This document shows, piece after piece, positions 33,550-42,701 of a stretch of 51,011 nt of DNA. The stretch is from the NCBI GenBank assembly GCA_017988885.1, contig JAGNQV010000003.1, forward strand, positions 1 to 51,011, in the 5' to 3' direction. Position 1 is the first letter of the stretch, and every line of letters begins with the position of its first letter. Below the pieces are notes generated by a model, which saw only the letters and a program-made list of their open reading frames with translations, searched no databases and was not told the DNA's origin. The DNA comes from Opitutaceae bacterium (GTDB lineage Bacteria > Verrucomicrobiota > Verrucomicrobiia > Opitutales > Opitutaceae). The translations under genes and the position numbers were made by a program.

Positions 33550-33620
33550 GCAGGAGCGCGGTGGCGCGATGCGTCCCGCCGAGCCAGGCTGCCCTACAAA
33601 TGCAATGGACGAAAAGTGGA

Positions 33621-33770
33621 GGTGGAACGCGTTGCCCTCAACGCGTTGGGCGCCGGCAGTCTGGCCCCAGCGGCTTGGGGGCAAGCCGCTCCACCTTGAG
33701 GTATCGGAGGACTGGGAGGCGGAGAACGATTACGAGAACGAGGAACGAGAACGATTTTTGGGGGCGAGGG
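33621..33770. repeat. Modular REP/BIME-like repeat, copy A
   Basis: The 33550-34031 gap is filled mainly by repeats. This copy has GGTGGA (33621), hairpin 1 AACGCGTTG-CCCT-CAACGCGTT (33626-33647), hairpin 2 AGCGGCTTG-GGGG-CAAGCCGCT (33669-33690), then TCCACC (33690-33695), so the outer ends also pair and the whole could form a three-way junction. A purine tail with GAGAACGA units follows (33717-33770). Hairpin 2 read on the minus strand (GGTGGAGCGGCTTGCCC) is a diverged inverted copy of hairpin 1 (GGTGGAACGCGTTGCCC), the layout of a head-to-head REP pair. Confidence 0.85.
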
Positions 33771-33832
33771 ATGGGCGGCGTTTGCGGTGCGGGGAGACAA
33801 AAGGGAGGAGTTTGAGCGATGTTGGAAGTGAC

Positions 33833-33982
33833 GGTGGAACGCGTTGCCCTCAACGCGTTGGGCGCCGGCAGTCTGGCTCCAGCGGCTTGGGGGCAAGCCG
33901 CTCCACCTTGAGGCGTCGGAGGACTGGGAGGCGGAGAACGATTACGAGAACGAGGAACGAGAACGATTTTGGGGGCGAGGAA
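33833..33982. repeat. Modular REP/BIME-like repeat, copy B, directly upstream of the exosortase gene
   Basis: Near-identical to copy A and offset from it by 212 bases; the 62-base spacer between them (from about 33771) is also partly repeated at 35055. It carries the same two hairpins and the GAGAACGA tail, ending within 50 bases of the exosortase start. Confidence 0.85.
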
Positions 33983-34031
33983 CGGTGATTTTACGGTTCA
34001 CTTCCGGGGCGGGGTTCATTCGGCTACTGGG

Positions 34032-35033
34032 GTGTTCAAAGCCACCTGGTCCAAGCTCACCCAATCCGTGCCGCCCGCGTTCATGGCGGCGTTGCTGCTG
34101 GGCGGGGCGTTTCTGCTTTTTCTCGCGTGGGATCAGTCGCATTGGTGGCACACGAAAGAGGACTATTCCTTCGGCTGGCTCGTGCCGGTGTTCACGGCCT
34201 ACGTCATTTATGACCGCTGGGGTGCGATCCTGACGGCGTTGGGCGGATGTGCGGCGGCGGGAAGTCCGCGGGCGGGGGGCGCGATGAAGTGGCTGCTGGT
34301 GCTGATGGCGGCGGCGATGATGCTCTGCGGCGCGTTGTTTTTTCTGCTGGGTGCATTTTACCGGGCGGGAGCGGGGCCGTCGTATCCCGGCACGCTGGCG
34401 CTGACGATGGGCACGGCGGGCATCCTGTTCGCACTGCTGTTCTTCAATCTGCCGGAGAGTCCGTCGCCGGCGCGGTCGGGTTTCTGGGACGATGCGCGGG
34501 TGCGGTTGGCGGGACTGTTTCTGTTTCCAATTTTAATCTGGTTTGTCTCGGCGCCGATGGTGTCGGTGGTGGAAAACCAGTTGAGCCTTTTCCTGCTGCA
34601 CAAGGTGGTGAGTGTGGTGTCGTTTGTCTTCGATGTGCTGGGCATGCCGGTGGAGCAGGAGGGCAATGTGTTGCTGCTGCCGACGGGGCGGGTGGGCGTG
34701 GAGGAGGCGTGCTCGGGCATCCGCTCGCTGACGGCGTGTCTCTTTGCCGGCTCGTTTCTTGCGGCGATGTTTCTCAACCGGCTCTGGAAAAAGATGGCGC
34801 TCGTGGCGGCTTCAATGGTGCTGGCCTTTGTGACCAATCTGATTCGCAGCCTGTTTCTCACGGCTTGGGCCTACAATTACGGGCCGAAGGCGATCGAAGG
34901 CACGGTGCACGATGCGGCGGGTTACTCGGTGCTGGGGCTGACCATGATCGGGCTGTTGTGCCTGCTACCGCTCTTCAACTTGAAGTTGGCGACGCTGGTG
35001 GAGCCGGAGGATAACGGGGCGCAAAAGCTTTGA
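34032..35033 (+). CDS. Exosortase/archaeosortase family transpeptidase
   Basis: A polytopic protein, 333 residues from the GTG at 34032. The exosortase triad is present: Cys227 in EEACSGIRSL, Arg272 in NLIRSLFL and His293 in GTVHDAAGY, each near a membrane segment; about eight segments are visible. An early DYSFGWLVPVF matches the (Y/F)SHG-like N-terminal motif of the family. Exosortases cleave PEP-CTERM-type signals during export; a substrate is encoded at the left edge of the window. No EpsI domain is fused and no eps cluster is adjacent. The start is uncertain: earlier frames run into repeat B, and an ATG at 34083 would begin at the first membrane segment. Repeats abut both ends. Confidence 0.88.
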   Translation: MFKATWSKLTQSVPPAFMAALLLGGAFLLFLAWDQSHWWHTKEDYSFGWLVPVFTAYVIYDRWGAILTALGGCAAAGSPRAGGAMKWLLVLMAAAMMLCGALFFLLGAFYRAGAGPSYPGTLALTMGTAGILFALLFFNLPESPSPARSGFWDDARVRLAGLFLFPILIWFVSAPMVSVVENQLSLFLLHKVVSVVSFVFDVLGMPVEQEGNVLLLPTGRVGVEEACSGIRSLTACLFAGSFLAAMFLNRLWKKMALVAASMVLAFVTNLIRSLFLTAWAYNYGPKAIEGTVHDAAGYSVLGLTMIGLLCLLPLFNLKLATLVEPEDNGAQKL

Positions 35034-35245
35034 GAGGTGGAGAACGAGAACGATTTGGGGAGCGAGGGGTGGGGCGGCGTTTGCTGTGGGAGTGACAAGG
35101 GGGAGGAGCGGCGTGATGTCGGAATTAACGGTGGAACGCGTTGCCCTCAACGCGTTGGACGTCGGCAGTCTTGCCCCAGCGGCTTGAGGGCAAGCCGCTC
35201 CACCTTGTGGCGTCGGAGGACTGAGAGGTGGAGAACGAGAACGAT
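35034..35245. repeat. Modular REP/BIME-like repeat, copy C, directly downstream of the exosortase gene
   Basis: Right after the exosortase stop come a GGTGGAGAACGAGAACGATTTGGGG tail (split at 35036-35060) and a spacer like that between copies A and B, then a third copy (35130-35245) with hairpins AACGCGTTG-CCCT-CAACGCGTT and AGCGGCTTG-AGGG-CAAGCCGCT and a GAGAACGA tail. It is more diverged than A and B (GGACGTCGG for GGGCGCCGG). No gene was found from 35034 to 35324. Confidence 0.8.
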
Positions 35246-35324
35246 ACAGTCGGAAACTGCAGGGCGGGGCTTTTCAACCTGAAGCTGTGGCACTGGCGGC
35301 ATGCACCGGCCCAAGCGCGGTGGA

Positions 35325-35807
35325 TTACGAAAGCTTGCCGGCGTAAAAGCGGATCGCGCGCTGGTAGGCGGTCAGGCCGGGGTCTTCACTCGTGTCAGCG
35401 ATGACCGTGAGGAGGAGTTGCAGCGATTCCGTGTGCTGACCGAGCGGGTGCAGCGTCATGGCGAGGAAGACATCGAATTCCCGGCTGTCGGGAAACTGGC
35501 TGCGGCCGGAGCGCAACACCGCGGCGGAACGTTCAAACTGGCCGAGGCTGCGCAAGGTGGAGCCCAAGCCGAGCAAGGCGCCGGAGAGTTCGTTGGCCGG
35601 CAGGCCGAGCGCGATGGCTTTTTCGTAGTAGGGGAGCGCCTCGGTCTCGCGACCGAGCACATCGCAGGTCCACGCGAGCTGGTAATTGATCTCGGCGATC
35701 TGCGGAAAGCGCGCGTCGAGTTGCCTGAGCAGATCGAGGACGTGCGCAATCTGACCGCCGTGCCGCGCGCCCACGATGGCATCCAGCTCTTCGCGCCAAG
35801 GCATCAT
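35325..35807 (-). CDS. TPR protein
   Basis: A 160-residue soluble protein with tandem tetratricopeptide-like helices: INYQLAWTCDVLGRETEALP, YYEKAIALGLPANELSGALL, LGSTLRSLGQFERSAAVLRS and a last pair (FLAMTLHPLGQHTESLQLLL). The YQLAW..D..G.E..A pattern is common in small bacterial TPR proteins without assigned function. It has no signal peptide. It lies downstream of thrS on the same strand, 21 bases beyond its stop, with a small palindrome between. Confidence 0.75.
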   Translation of the reverse strand: MMPWREELDAIVGARHGGQIAHVLDLLRQLDARFPQIAEINYQLAWTCDVLGRETEALPYYEKAIALGLPANELSGALLGLGSTLRSLGQFERSAAVLRSGRSQFPDSREFDVFLAMTLHPLGQHTESLQLLLTVIADTSEDPGLTAYQRAIRFYAGKLS

Positions 35808-35816
35808 GCAGGGTAG

Positions 35817-35838
35817 GGGCGCTTATCCTTAAGCGCCC
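35817..35838. repeat. Palindrome at the thrS stop codon
   Basis: GGGCGCTTA (35817-35825) pairs with TAAGCGCCC (35830-35838) around TCCT; the thrS stop (minus strand) lies in the right arm. There is no T-run. It may be a weak terminator or a member of the palindromic family seen at 27775 and 40452. Confidence 0.45.
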
Positions 35839-37670
35839 TGAGGAGGACGGCTGGGGACAACCGCCCCGACCTTCTTCTCCGGCAACGCCCGGGTCGCGAT
35901 TTCCGTCCGGAGTTTTTCGAGATAGGCATCGGCGGTCATCACGCCCTCGTCGCCGCGGGCGCGGCTGCGGACGGACACGCTGTTGTTCTCGGCTTCCTTT
36001 TGGCCGATCACGATCGTGTAGGGCACCTTGTCGAGTTCGGCGCGGCGGATCTTGGCCCCGAGCTTTTCGTTGTGCTCGTCCAAGGTGGCGCGGCAACCGG
36101 CGGCCTTAAGTTTGGCATGCAGGGCGCGGCTGTATTCCTCAACCTTGTCGCTGATGGGCAACAGGCGCACCTGCTCGGGCGCGAGCCAGACAGGAAAATC
36201 GCCGCCGAAGTGTTCGATGAGAAATGCGATGAAACGTTCATGCGTGCCAAGCGGGGCGCGGTGGATGCAGAGCGGCGTCGCCTTGGTGTTTTCCGAGGTA
36301 ACGTATTCAAGACCAAAGCGCGCAGGCACGGCGAAGTCCACCTGGTTGGTTGCGATGGTAAACTCGCGGCCGACGATGCTCCACACCTGCACGTCGATCT
36401 TGGGGCCGTAGAAGGCGGCCTCATTGGGAACCTCGACGAAATTGATGCCACTCTCGACGAGCACCTGGCGCACCATGTCCTCGGTTTTTTTCCACAACTC
36501 CGGCTCATTGACGAATTTCTGGCCGAGCTTCGCCGGATCGTGGGTGCTGAAGCGCATCTGGTTTTTGCCCAGCCCGAAGAGCTTGAAATACTTCAGATAC
36601 ATCTCGTTGACCGCGCGAAATTCATCCGAGAACTGTTCCTCGGTGCAGTAAATATGCGCATCGTTCATCTGCATCGACCGCACACGCATGAGGCCGAGCA
36701 GCTCGCCGCTTTGCTCGTAGCGGTAGCAGGTCCCATATTCGGCGAGACGGAGAGGCAGATCACGATAACTGCGCGGCAATGCGTCGAAAATCTTGTGGTG
36801 ATGCGGGCAGTTCATCGCCTTGAGATAATATCTGTCGCCATCACTCGTGGATGACGCCTCACCTTCCTTGTCCGCGAGGGTCATTGGCGGAAACATTGAG
36901 TCGGCGTAGTAGGGTAGATGGCCGCTTTTCTTATACATGCTCTCCCGGGCAATGTGGGGTGTGCGCACGCGCTCGTAGCCGGCGGCGAATTCAGTTTCTT
37001 TGGCGAGTTTTTCGAGTTCCTCGATGAGAACCGTGCCCTTGGGCAGCCAAAGCGGGAGGCCGGGACCGACATCCTCGGTGTCAAATGTGAATAGCTGCAG
37101 TTCCTTGCCGAGTTTACGGTGGTCGCGAGCCTTCGCGAGCTCGAGGTTTTCGAGATATTGCGCGAGTTCCTCCTTGGTGGGGAAGGCGGTGCCGTAGATG
37201 CGTTGGAGCTGCTTGTTCTTCTCATCGCCGCGGTGGTAGGCACCCGCGATGGAGAGGAGCTTGAACGCCTTAAGCTTCGACGAATAGCGCACGTGCGTGC
37301 CGGCGCAAAGGTCCATGAATTCGCCGTTCTGGTAGAACGAGATTTTCTCGCCCTCGGGAATGTCGGCGAGGCGGCCCAGTTTGTAGCGCTCCTGACCGCG
37401 TTCCTGAATGATGGCGGCGGCCTCTTCGCGGGAGACTTCCTTGCGCAGGAACGGCTGGTTCTCGTCCGCGACCTTCTTCATCTCGGCCTCGAGCTTGATG
37501 AGGTCGTCGGCCGTGAGTTTGTGTTCGAGGTCGATGTCGTAATAAAAGCCGGTGTCCGTGGGCGGTCCAATGTCGAGTTTCGCGTCGGGAAAGAGGCGAA
37601 GGATGGCGGTCGCGAGGATGTGCGAGCCGGAGTGGCGGAGTTCTTCGAGGGGAGACATGACGTGGGACAT
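35829..37670 (-). CDS. thrS: Threonyl-tRNA synthetase lacking the TGS domain
   Basis: A class II synthetase of 613 residues. It starts almost directly with the editing domain (HSGSHILATAILRLFPDA, then DLCAGTHV), so the N-terminal TGS domain of about 60 residues found in E. coli is missing. The catalytic core has motif 1, motif 2 (YRYEQSGELLGLMRVRSMQM) and motif 3 (GTHERFIAFLIEHF), with the zinc ligands Cys in MNCPHHH, His in NDAHIYC and His in CIHRAPLG. The C-terminal anticodon-binding domain is complete. It edits mischarged Ser-tRNA-Thr. There is no ribosome-binding site before the ATG at 37670, and an inverted repeat ends 14 bases upstream. It follows cysS on the same strand. Confidence 0.95.
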   Translation of the reverse strand: MSHVMSPLEELRHSGSHILATAILRLFPDAKLDIGPPTDTGFYYDIDLEHKLTADDLIKLEAEMKKVADENQPFLRKEVSREEAAAIIQERGQERYKLGRLADIPEGEKISFYQNGEFMDLCAGTHVRYSSKLKAFKLLSIAGAYHRGDEKNKQLQRIYGTAFPTKEELAQYLENLELAKARDHRKLGKELQLFTFDTEDVGPGLPLWLPKGTVLIEELEKLAKETEFAAGYERVRTPHIARESMYKKSGHLPYYADSMFPPMTLADKEGEASSTSDGDRYYLKAMNCPHHHKIFDALPRSYRDLPLRLAEYGTCYRYEQSGELLGLMRVRSMQMNDAHIYCTEEQFSDEFRAVNEMYLKYFKLFGLGKNQMRFSTHDPAKLGQKFVNEPELWKKTEDMVRQVLVESGINFVEVPNEAAFYGPKIDVQVWSIVGREFTIATNQVDFAVPARFGLEYVTSENTKATPLCIHRAPLGTHERFIAFLIEHFGGDFPVWLAPEQVRLLPISDKVEEYSRALHAKLKAAGCRATLDEHNEKLGAKIRRAELDKVPYTIVIGQKEAENNSVSVRSRARGDEGVMTADAYLEKLRTEIATRALPEKKVGAVVPSRPPQGA

Positions 37671-37684
37671 GGGCGGAAAGGGCT

Positions 37685-37779
37685 GAAAAGCTGAAAGACT
37701 GAAGGGCTGAATGTAAGACTGACAGGAATGGTTGGTTGCGCGAGACTGTGGGCTGGAGTTGGGGCAGTTTTTCAGTCCT

Positions 37780-37797
<18 letters not shown>
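37685..37797. repeat. Long inverted repeat between cysS and thrS
   Basis: A 27-base arm at 37685-37711 (GAAAAGCTGAAAGACTGAAG plus GGCTGAA) and its near-exact reverse complement at 37771-37797 (24 of 27 match) enclose 59 bases. Each arm is itself a run of CTGAAAG-like units. The right arm overlaps the cysS 3' end and the left arm stops 14 bases before the thrS start, so the cysS-thrS transcript could fold here. Confidence 0.7.
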
Positions 37798-39186
<1,389 letters not shown>

Positions 39187-39281
39187 GAAACAGAAGGTTG
39201 AGGGCTAACAGGTTTTCCGCCGGGGCGGAAAGGTGTTTTTACTAAGCGGCGCGTCGTGGCACCGGCTGTCGCTGCGGGCCT

Positions 39282-39309
39282 GCCCGCCATAGTCTCGGCG
39301 AGGGCGGGC
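39282..39309. repeat. REP-like palindrome in the cysS-hemB gap
   Basis: GCCCGCC (39282-39288) pairs with GGCGGGC (39303-39309) across 14 bases. A second small hairpin, TTCCGCC-GGG-GCGGAA, lies at about 39216. Both fall in the 238-base divergent gap between cysS and hemB, where promoters for both must lie; no clear promoter hexamers were seen. Confidence 0.45.
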
Positions 39310-39424
39310 GCTGAAGGCAGTCAACAGCGACCCGTAGTTCGCGGGAACGTCGTCCGGCGAGTGGGATTGCAAAAACGTGTGGCAGCCAGCAGCATGGCGG
39401 TTTAGATTTATCAATTCACTGTTT

Positions 39425-40438
39425 ATGTCCCGCAACTTCAAGCTCGATTTGCCCCTCCGTCCACGGCGTCTGCGCCGCACCGCCAGTGTGCGCGTCATGG
39501 TTGAGGAGACGGTGCTACGCCCGGCGGACTTCATTGCGCCGCTGTTCGTGGTGGACGGCAAGGGCCGGCCAGAGCCGATTGCCTCCATGCCCGGGGTGAG
39601 CCGTTTCAACCTCGCCGACCTCGTGAAAGAGTGTCGGGCGTTGCACAAACTCGGGGTGCCGGCGGTGGCGCTTTTTCCGAAGCTCGGCAACCGGCTCAAG
39701 GACGCGGATGGCACGGCGGCCTTGCACGAGGATGCGCTGATTCTGCGCGCGGTGCGCGCGGTGAAAAAATCGGTGCCCGGCCTGTTGGTGATGACCGACA
39801 TTGCGCTCGATCCTTACACGACCCACGGGCACGACGGGGTGCTCACCGAGTCAGGGGACGATGTGGATAACGACCACACCGTCGGCATTCTTTGCCGCAT
39901 GGCGGTGCTGCATGCCGGAGCCGGCGTGGATTTGGTCGCGCCGAGCGACATGATGGACGGGCGCGTGGAGGCGATCCGCAAGGCGCTGGATGCCGCCGGC
40001 CACACCGGCACGGGCATCATGGCCTACTCGGCCAAATTCAATTCCGCCTACTACGGGCCGTTCCGGGAAGCGGTGGGCAGCGCGAAGGCGGCCGGCACGC
40101 GGTTGCTCAGCAAGGCGACCTACCAGCTCAATCCGGCCAATCGCCGCGAGGCGCTGGTCGAGGCCTCGCTCGATGCCGCGGAAGGCGCGGACATTGTCAT
40201 GGTGAAGCCCGCCGGTCCGTATCTGGACATCATCCGCGAGGTGCGCAACGCGACGAAGAAGCCGGTGGCCGCCTATCAGGTTTCGGGCGAATACGCCCAG
40301 ATCCATGCCGCGGCAAAACTGGGCTGGCTCGATTACGAGCGCTGCCGGCACGAGTCGTTGCTCGCCATCAAGCGCGCCGGTGCCGACATGATCCTCACTT
40401 ATTTCGCGAAGGAAATGGCGCAGGTGCTAAAAAGGTAG
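39425..40438 (+). CDS. hemB: Delta-aminolevulinic acid dehydratase (porphobilinogen synthase)
   Basis: The 337-residue enzyme condenses two 5-aminolevulinate molecules into porphobilinogen in heme synthesis. The two active-site lysines are K204 (YSAKFNSAYYGPFR) and K261 (MVKPAGPYLDI). The metal-site loop is DIALDPYTTHGHDG, with Asp in place of the three zinc cysteines, so it belongs to the magnesium-dependent type. The ATG at 39425 (MSRNFKLD) is the family start; codons further upstream are unsupported. It is monocistronic and ends at a palindrome. Confidence 0.95.
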   Translation: MSRNFKLDLPLRPRRLRRTASVRVMVEETVLRPADFIAPLFVVDGKGRPEPIASMPGVSRFNLADLVKECRALHKLGVPAVALFPKLGNRLKDADGTAALHEDALILRAVRAVKKSVPGLLVMTDIALDPYTTHGHDGVLTESGDDVDNDHTVGILCRMAVLHAGAGVDLVAPSDMMDGRVEAIRKALDAAGHTGTGIMAYSAKFNSAYYGPFREAVGSAKAAGTRLLSKATYQLNPANRREALVEASLDAAEGADIVMVKPAGPYLDIIREVRNATKKPVAAYQVSGEYAQIHAAAKLGWLDYERCRHESLLAIKRAGADMILTYFAKEMAQVLKR

Positions 40439-40451
40439 CCAACGCACGAGA

Positions 40452-40468
40452 CGGGATCAGCGATCCCG
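40452..40468. repeat. Palindrome between convergent hemB and the membrane-protein gene
   Basis: CGGGATC (40452-40458) pairs with GATCCCG (40462-40468) around AGC, followed by CCCTAC. The stop of the minus-strand gene lies inside. Convergent location suits a terminator for both sides, but no T-run is present. It resembles the AGGGCG-type palindromes elsewhere in the window. Confidence 0.45.
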
Positions 40469-41161
40469 CCCTACAGTCCACAGTTTCCGCGTCAGCACGA
40501 TGTGCCCCAGCAATGCTCCGCCGACGCAGACGGGGCCGATCAGGGCATAGGGCAGATGCAATGCGAGGAGGAGTGGCGGGGTTACGTCCCAACCGAACGG
40601 CACGGGCGAAGACATCAGCGCGACGCGCATGACATTGAGGAGGAGTCCTAATCCGACGAGGTTGGCGAACCACGCAATTGCCCGGCTGCGACCAGCCCAC
40701 GGAAAAGCGACCAGGGCCACGGTTCCACTAACGATGTCCCAATTCCGGCCGGTCCATGTCATCGTGACCGGGATAACGCCCTGCGCGCTCCAGCTGTGCA
40801 GCACCAGTTCGAGCGGCAGGCGAAAGGCTTGAAAACCCACAAGCGCGGCAATGGGCACACCCGCAGCCAACCGGCCGCCCAAGGGTGAAACTCCCACGGC
40901 GCAGCTAACAATCAGCACTGAACCGAAGAACAAGGGCAGGCCTGATAATGGCAGGGCCGCCATGTATCCGCTGGTGATCAGACCGGCCAGCAGGCCAAGC
41001 CACAGTGCGGTGCAGAATGCCACGAGCGAGGTCATCCGGCGGGCGCGCACCGCATCGGCGCGGTAGGAAAAATGAACCGCACCGAGCAATGCGGCAATCA
41101 CACCGGTCACGATCACCAGAAAGGCGGCGATCGAAGCGGGACTGGCAGCTTGAAAGTCCAT
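40457..41161 (-). CDS. Uncharacterised multi-pass membrane protein
   Basis: A 234-residue, very hydrophobic protein with about seven membrane segments. A conserved-looking centre reads FQAFRLPLELVLHSWSAQ, then GVIPVTMTWTGRNWDIVSG, which I have seen in hypothetical proteins of several phyla but cannot name. The charged Arg, Glu, His and Asp there, near a membrane face, suggest a functional site. The start MDFQAASP at 41161 is the first in-frame ATG. The gene 34 bases upstream is the Wza-like lipoprotein, so they may share a transcript. Convergent with hemB. Confidence 0.6.
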   Translation of the reverse strand: MDFQAASPASIAAFLVIVTGVIAALLGAVHFSYRADAVRARRMTSLVAFCTALWLGLLAGLITSGYMAALPLSGLPLFFGSVLIVSCAVGVSPLGGRLAAGVPIAALVGFQAFRLPLELVLHSWSAQGVIPVTMTWTGRNWDIVSGTVALVAFPWAGRSRAIAWFANLVGLGLLLNVMRVALMSSPVPFGWDVTPPLLLALHLPYALIGPVCVGGALLGHIVLTRKLWTVGRDR

Positions 41162-41195
41162 GGGAGCGGCAGTGGGTCCTCCGCCTGCGCCAGCC

Positions 41196-41789
41196 TTAGA
41201 ATGGCGAGCGTGGCACCTGGATGGAATCGCCCGGCATGAGCAGGACGTCTTGCGAGGGATTTTTCTGCGCGAGCTTGATGTTCACGTCGTAGGCCTGCTG
41301 GTCGCGCACGAGCGAGACCTTGGTTTCCTTCGCATAGAGGGTGAAGCCGCCGGCGGACTGGATGGCCTTGGCGATCGTCAGGTCGGGCGTCCAGATAATG
41401 CGGCCGGGGCGGCTAATCTCGCCGCCGACATACACGTAGCGTTCGGTGACTGAAACGGAGACGTCAACCGAAGTGTAAAATTTGCGGTTGAGGTAAGTGT
41501 CACGAATACGCTGTGCAAGGTCGCTCGTAGTGTGGTTAGCCGCGGCGATGGGGCCGATGTAGGGCAGGCTAATGAGGCCCTGCTCGTCGATCTGCACCGA
41601 ATGGGCACTGGGATCGGGCACGCCTTGGAGGGCAACGGTGAGCGAGTCACCCGGTTTGAGTTGCGCGGCGGACGCGGCGGCGGGGATGGGCGGGTTGCCC
41701 CCGTTTACGGCGGTGGTCTCGCAACCGGGCAACAGGGCGAGGGCCAGAATGGCGAGGAGGGACAGCGGAACGCGGGGGAAAATGACCAT
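41196..41789 (-). CDS. Polysaccharide export lipoprotein (Wza-like)
   Basis: The 197-residue product has a lipoprotein signal (LALALLPGC, lipid-anchored Cys near residue 23), a polysaccharide export domain (LKPGDSLTVALQGVPDP, GLISLPYIGPI, RIRDTYLNRKFY) and an SLBB domain (VYVGGEISRPGRIIWTPDLT, AKAIQSAGGF, DVLLMPGDSIQVP). It is shorter than E. coli Wza and lacks the C-terminal helix that spans the outer membrane. It presumably sits in the periplasm with polysaccharide or exopolysaccharide export. No glycosyltransferases or tyrosine kinase genes are adjacent. Confidence 0.88.
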   Translation of the reverse strand: MVIFPRVPLSLLAILALALLPGCETTAVNGGNPPIPAAASAAQLKPGDSLTVALQGVPDPSAHSVQIDEQGLISLPYIGPIAAANHTTSDLAQRIRDTYLNRKFYTSVDVSVSVTERYVYVGGEISRPGRIIWTPDLTIAKAIQSAGGFTLYAKETKVSLVRDQQAYDVNIKLAQKNPSQDVLLMPGDSIQVPRSPF

Positions 41790-41868
41790 GTAAATGGTTT
41801 GGTGGTTTAAAGCGCAGCAAAAGGCAACCCCGGCCGCAACCGGCGGCCGCGGGCCGCCCGGGTGGGCG

Positions 41869-41904
41869 GATGAAAATAAAAAGCGGCGGTGAGCACCGCC
41901 GCTT
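41869..41904 (-). terminator. Strong intrinsic terminator of the acidic-tailed gene
   Basis: On the minus strand an 11-bp perfect stem (AAGCGGCGGTG / CACCGCCGCTT, 41881-41904) is followed by TTTATTTTCA. It lies 27 bases past the stop of the gene at 41931 and is the best terminator in the window. Confidence 0.88.
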
Positions 41905-41930
41905 GCGCGTGAGAGAAACAGGCAGGCAGC

Positions 41931-42701
41931 TCAGCGTTTGCGCGAGCGCTTGGCCGGACGTTCATCCTCGTCGGCATCATCCTCGCCCGATTTCTCGTCC
42001 TCGTCCTTATCCTTTTCCTTTTTTTCCTCGTCGGCATCCTTGTCTTCGTCGTCTTCGTCCCACTTCAACGAGTCGTCATTCTTGAGCTTTTCTTCCTCTT
42101 CGGCGTCGAGCTCGGGCAAATCCTCGTCCTCGTCGATTTCCTTGGCCGGCGCCTCGTCGTCGGATTCATAGCCGGCGGGCATGAAGTCGAGGATGGCGGT
42201 GAGCTCTTCAAAGGTATGGATGGCCTTGCCTTCGATGAATTGGGTGTTTTGCGCCTCGCGGATTTCGTCTTCCACCTCATCCACGGTGAGCTTCGCCTCG
42301 AACTCGAAAAGGTCGTTGAGCATTTTCACCCGGCAGCGGGTGAGATGATCGAGCAAGTCGGCGTAGGGACCGTTTTCCTCGTCGAGCGTGTCGGCGAGTG
42401 CGAAAAGTTTCTCGTCGGATTCGAACAGGGAATCCTTCACGCGCTTCAGGCGCACCTTGCCGCTGCCGAGATCCTTCTCGATGCGGAAGGGGATGAACGC
42501 CGCTTCAAACATATCCTGATTGAAGCCATAGTCGCGCATCGGCTCGACCAGCTCGATGAGATGGTGGACCTGGCGTGGATCGACGATGCTCAGGCCGTCC
42601 ACATCCCAGCGCACCGGATCACTGGTTTCAAAGATCCACCAGTTGTGGTCTTCGCCGAGACGGATTGCGCACCAATCGAGTGTAGAAGTAGCTTTGGCCA
42701 T
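41931..42701 (-). CDS. Unknown protein with long acidic, charged tail
   Basis: A 256-residue protein without a recognised family. The N-terminal part (MAKATSTLDWCAIRLGEDHN, then WWIFETSDPVRWDVDG) is globular, followed by helical sequence with a LDHLTRCRVKMLNDLF stretch. The last 75 residues or so are almost only Asp, Glu and Lys, ending in a basic patch (ERPAKRSRKR). Such tails occur in nucleic-acid- or histone-like proteins and chaperones, but nothing shows this here. The ATG at 42701 was chosen because the upstream extension to 42866 overlaps pyrD in the opposite direction and is rich in unlikely residues. It is followed by a strong terminator. Confidence 0.75.
   Translation of the reverse strand: MAKATSTLDWCAIRLGEDHNWWIFETSDPVRWDVDGLSIVDPRQVHHLIELVEPMRDYGFNQDMFEAAFIPFRIEKDLGSGKVRLKRVKDSLFESDEKLFALADTLDEENGPYADLLDHLTRCRVKMLNDLFEFEAKLTVDEVEDEIREAQNTQFIEGKAIHTFEELTAILDFMPAGYESDDEAPAKEIDEDEDLPELDAEEEEKLKNDDSLKWDEDDEDKDADEEKKEKDKDEDEKSGEDDADEDERPAKRSRKR

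Noticed and set aside
33621-35245. CRISPR array
   Set aside because: The repeats are about 150 bases with hairpins and spacers that are themselves repeated, only three copies, and no cas genes nearby.
37671-37779. T-box riboswitch before thrS
   Set aside because: No T-box consensus, specifier loop or terminator/antiterminator pair was found; only the simple inverted repeat.
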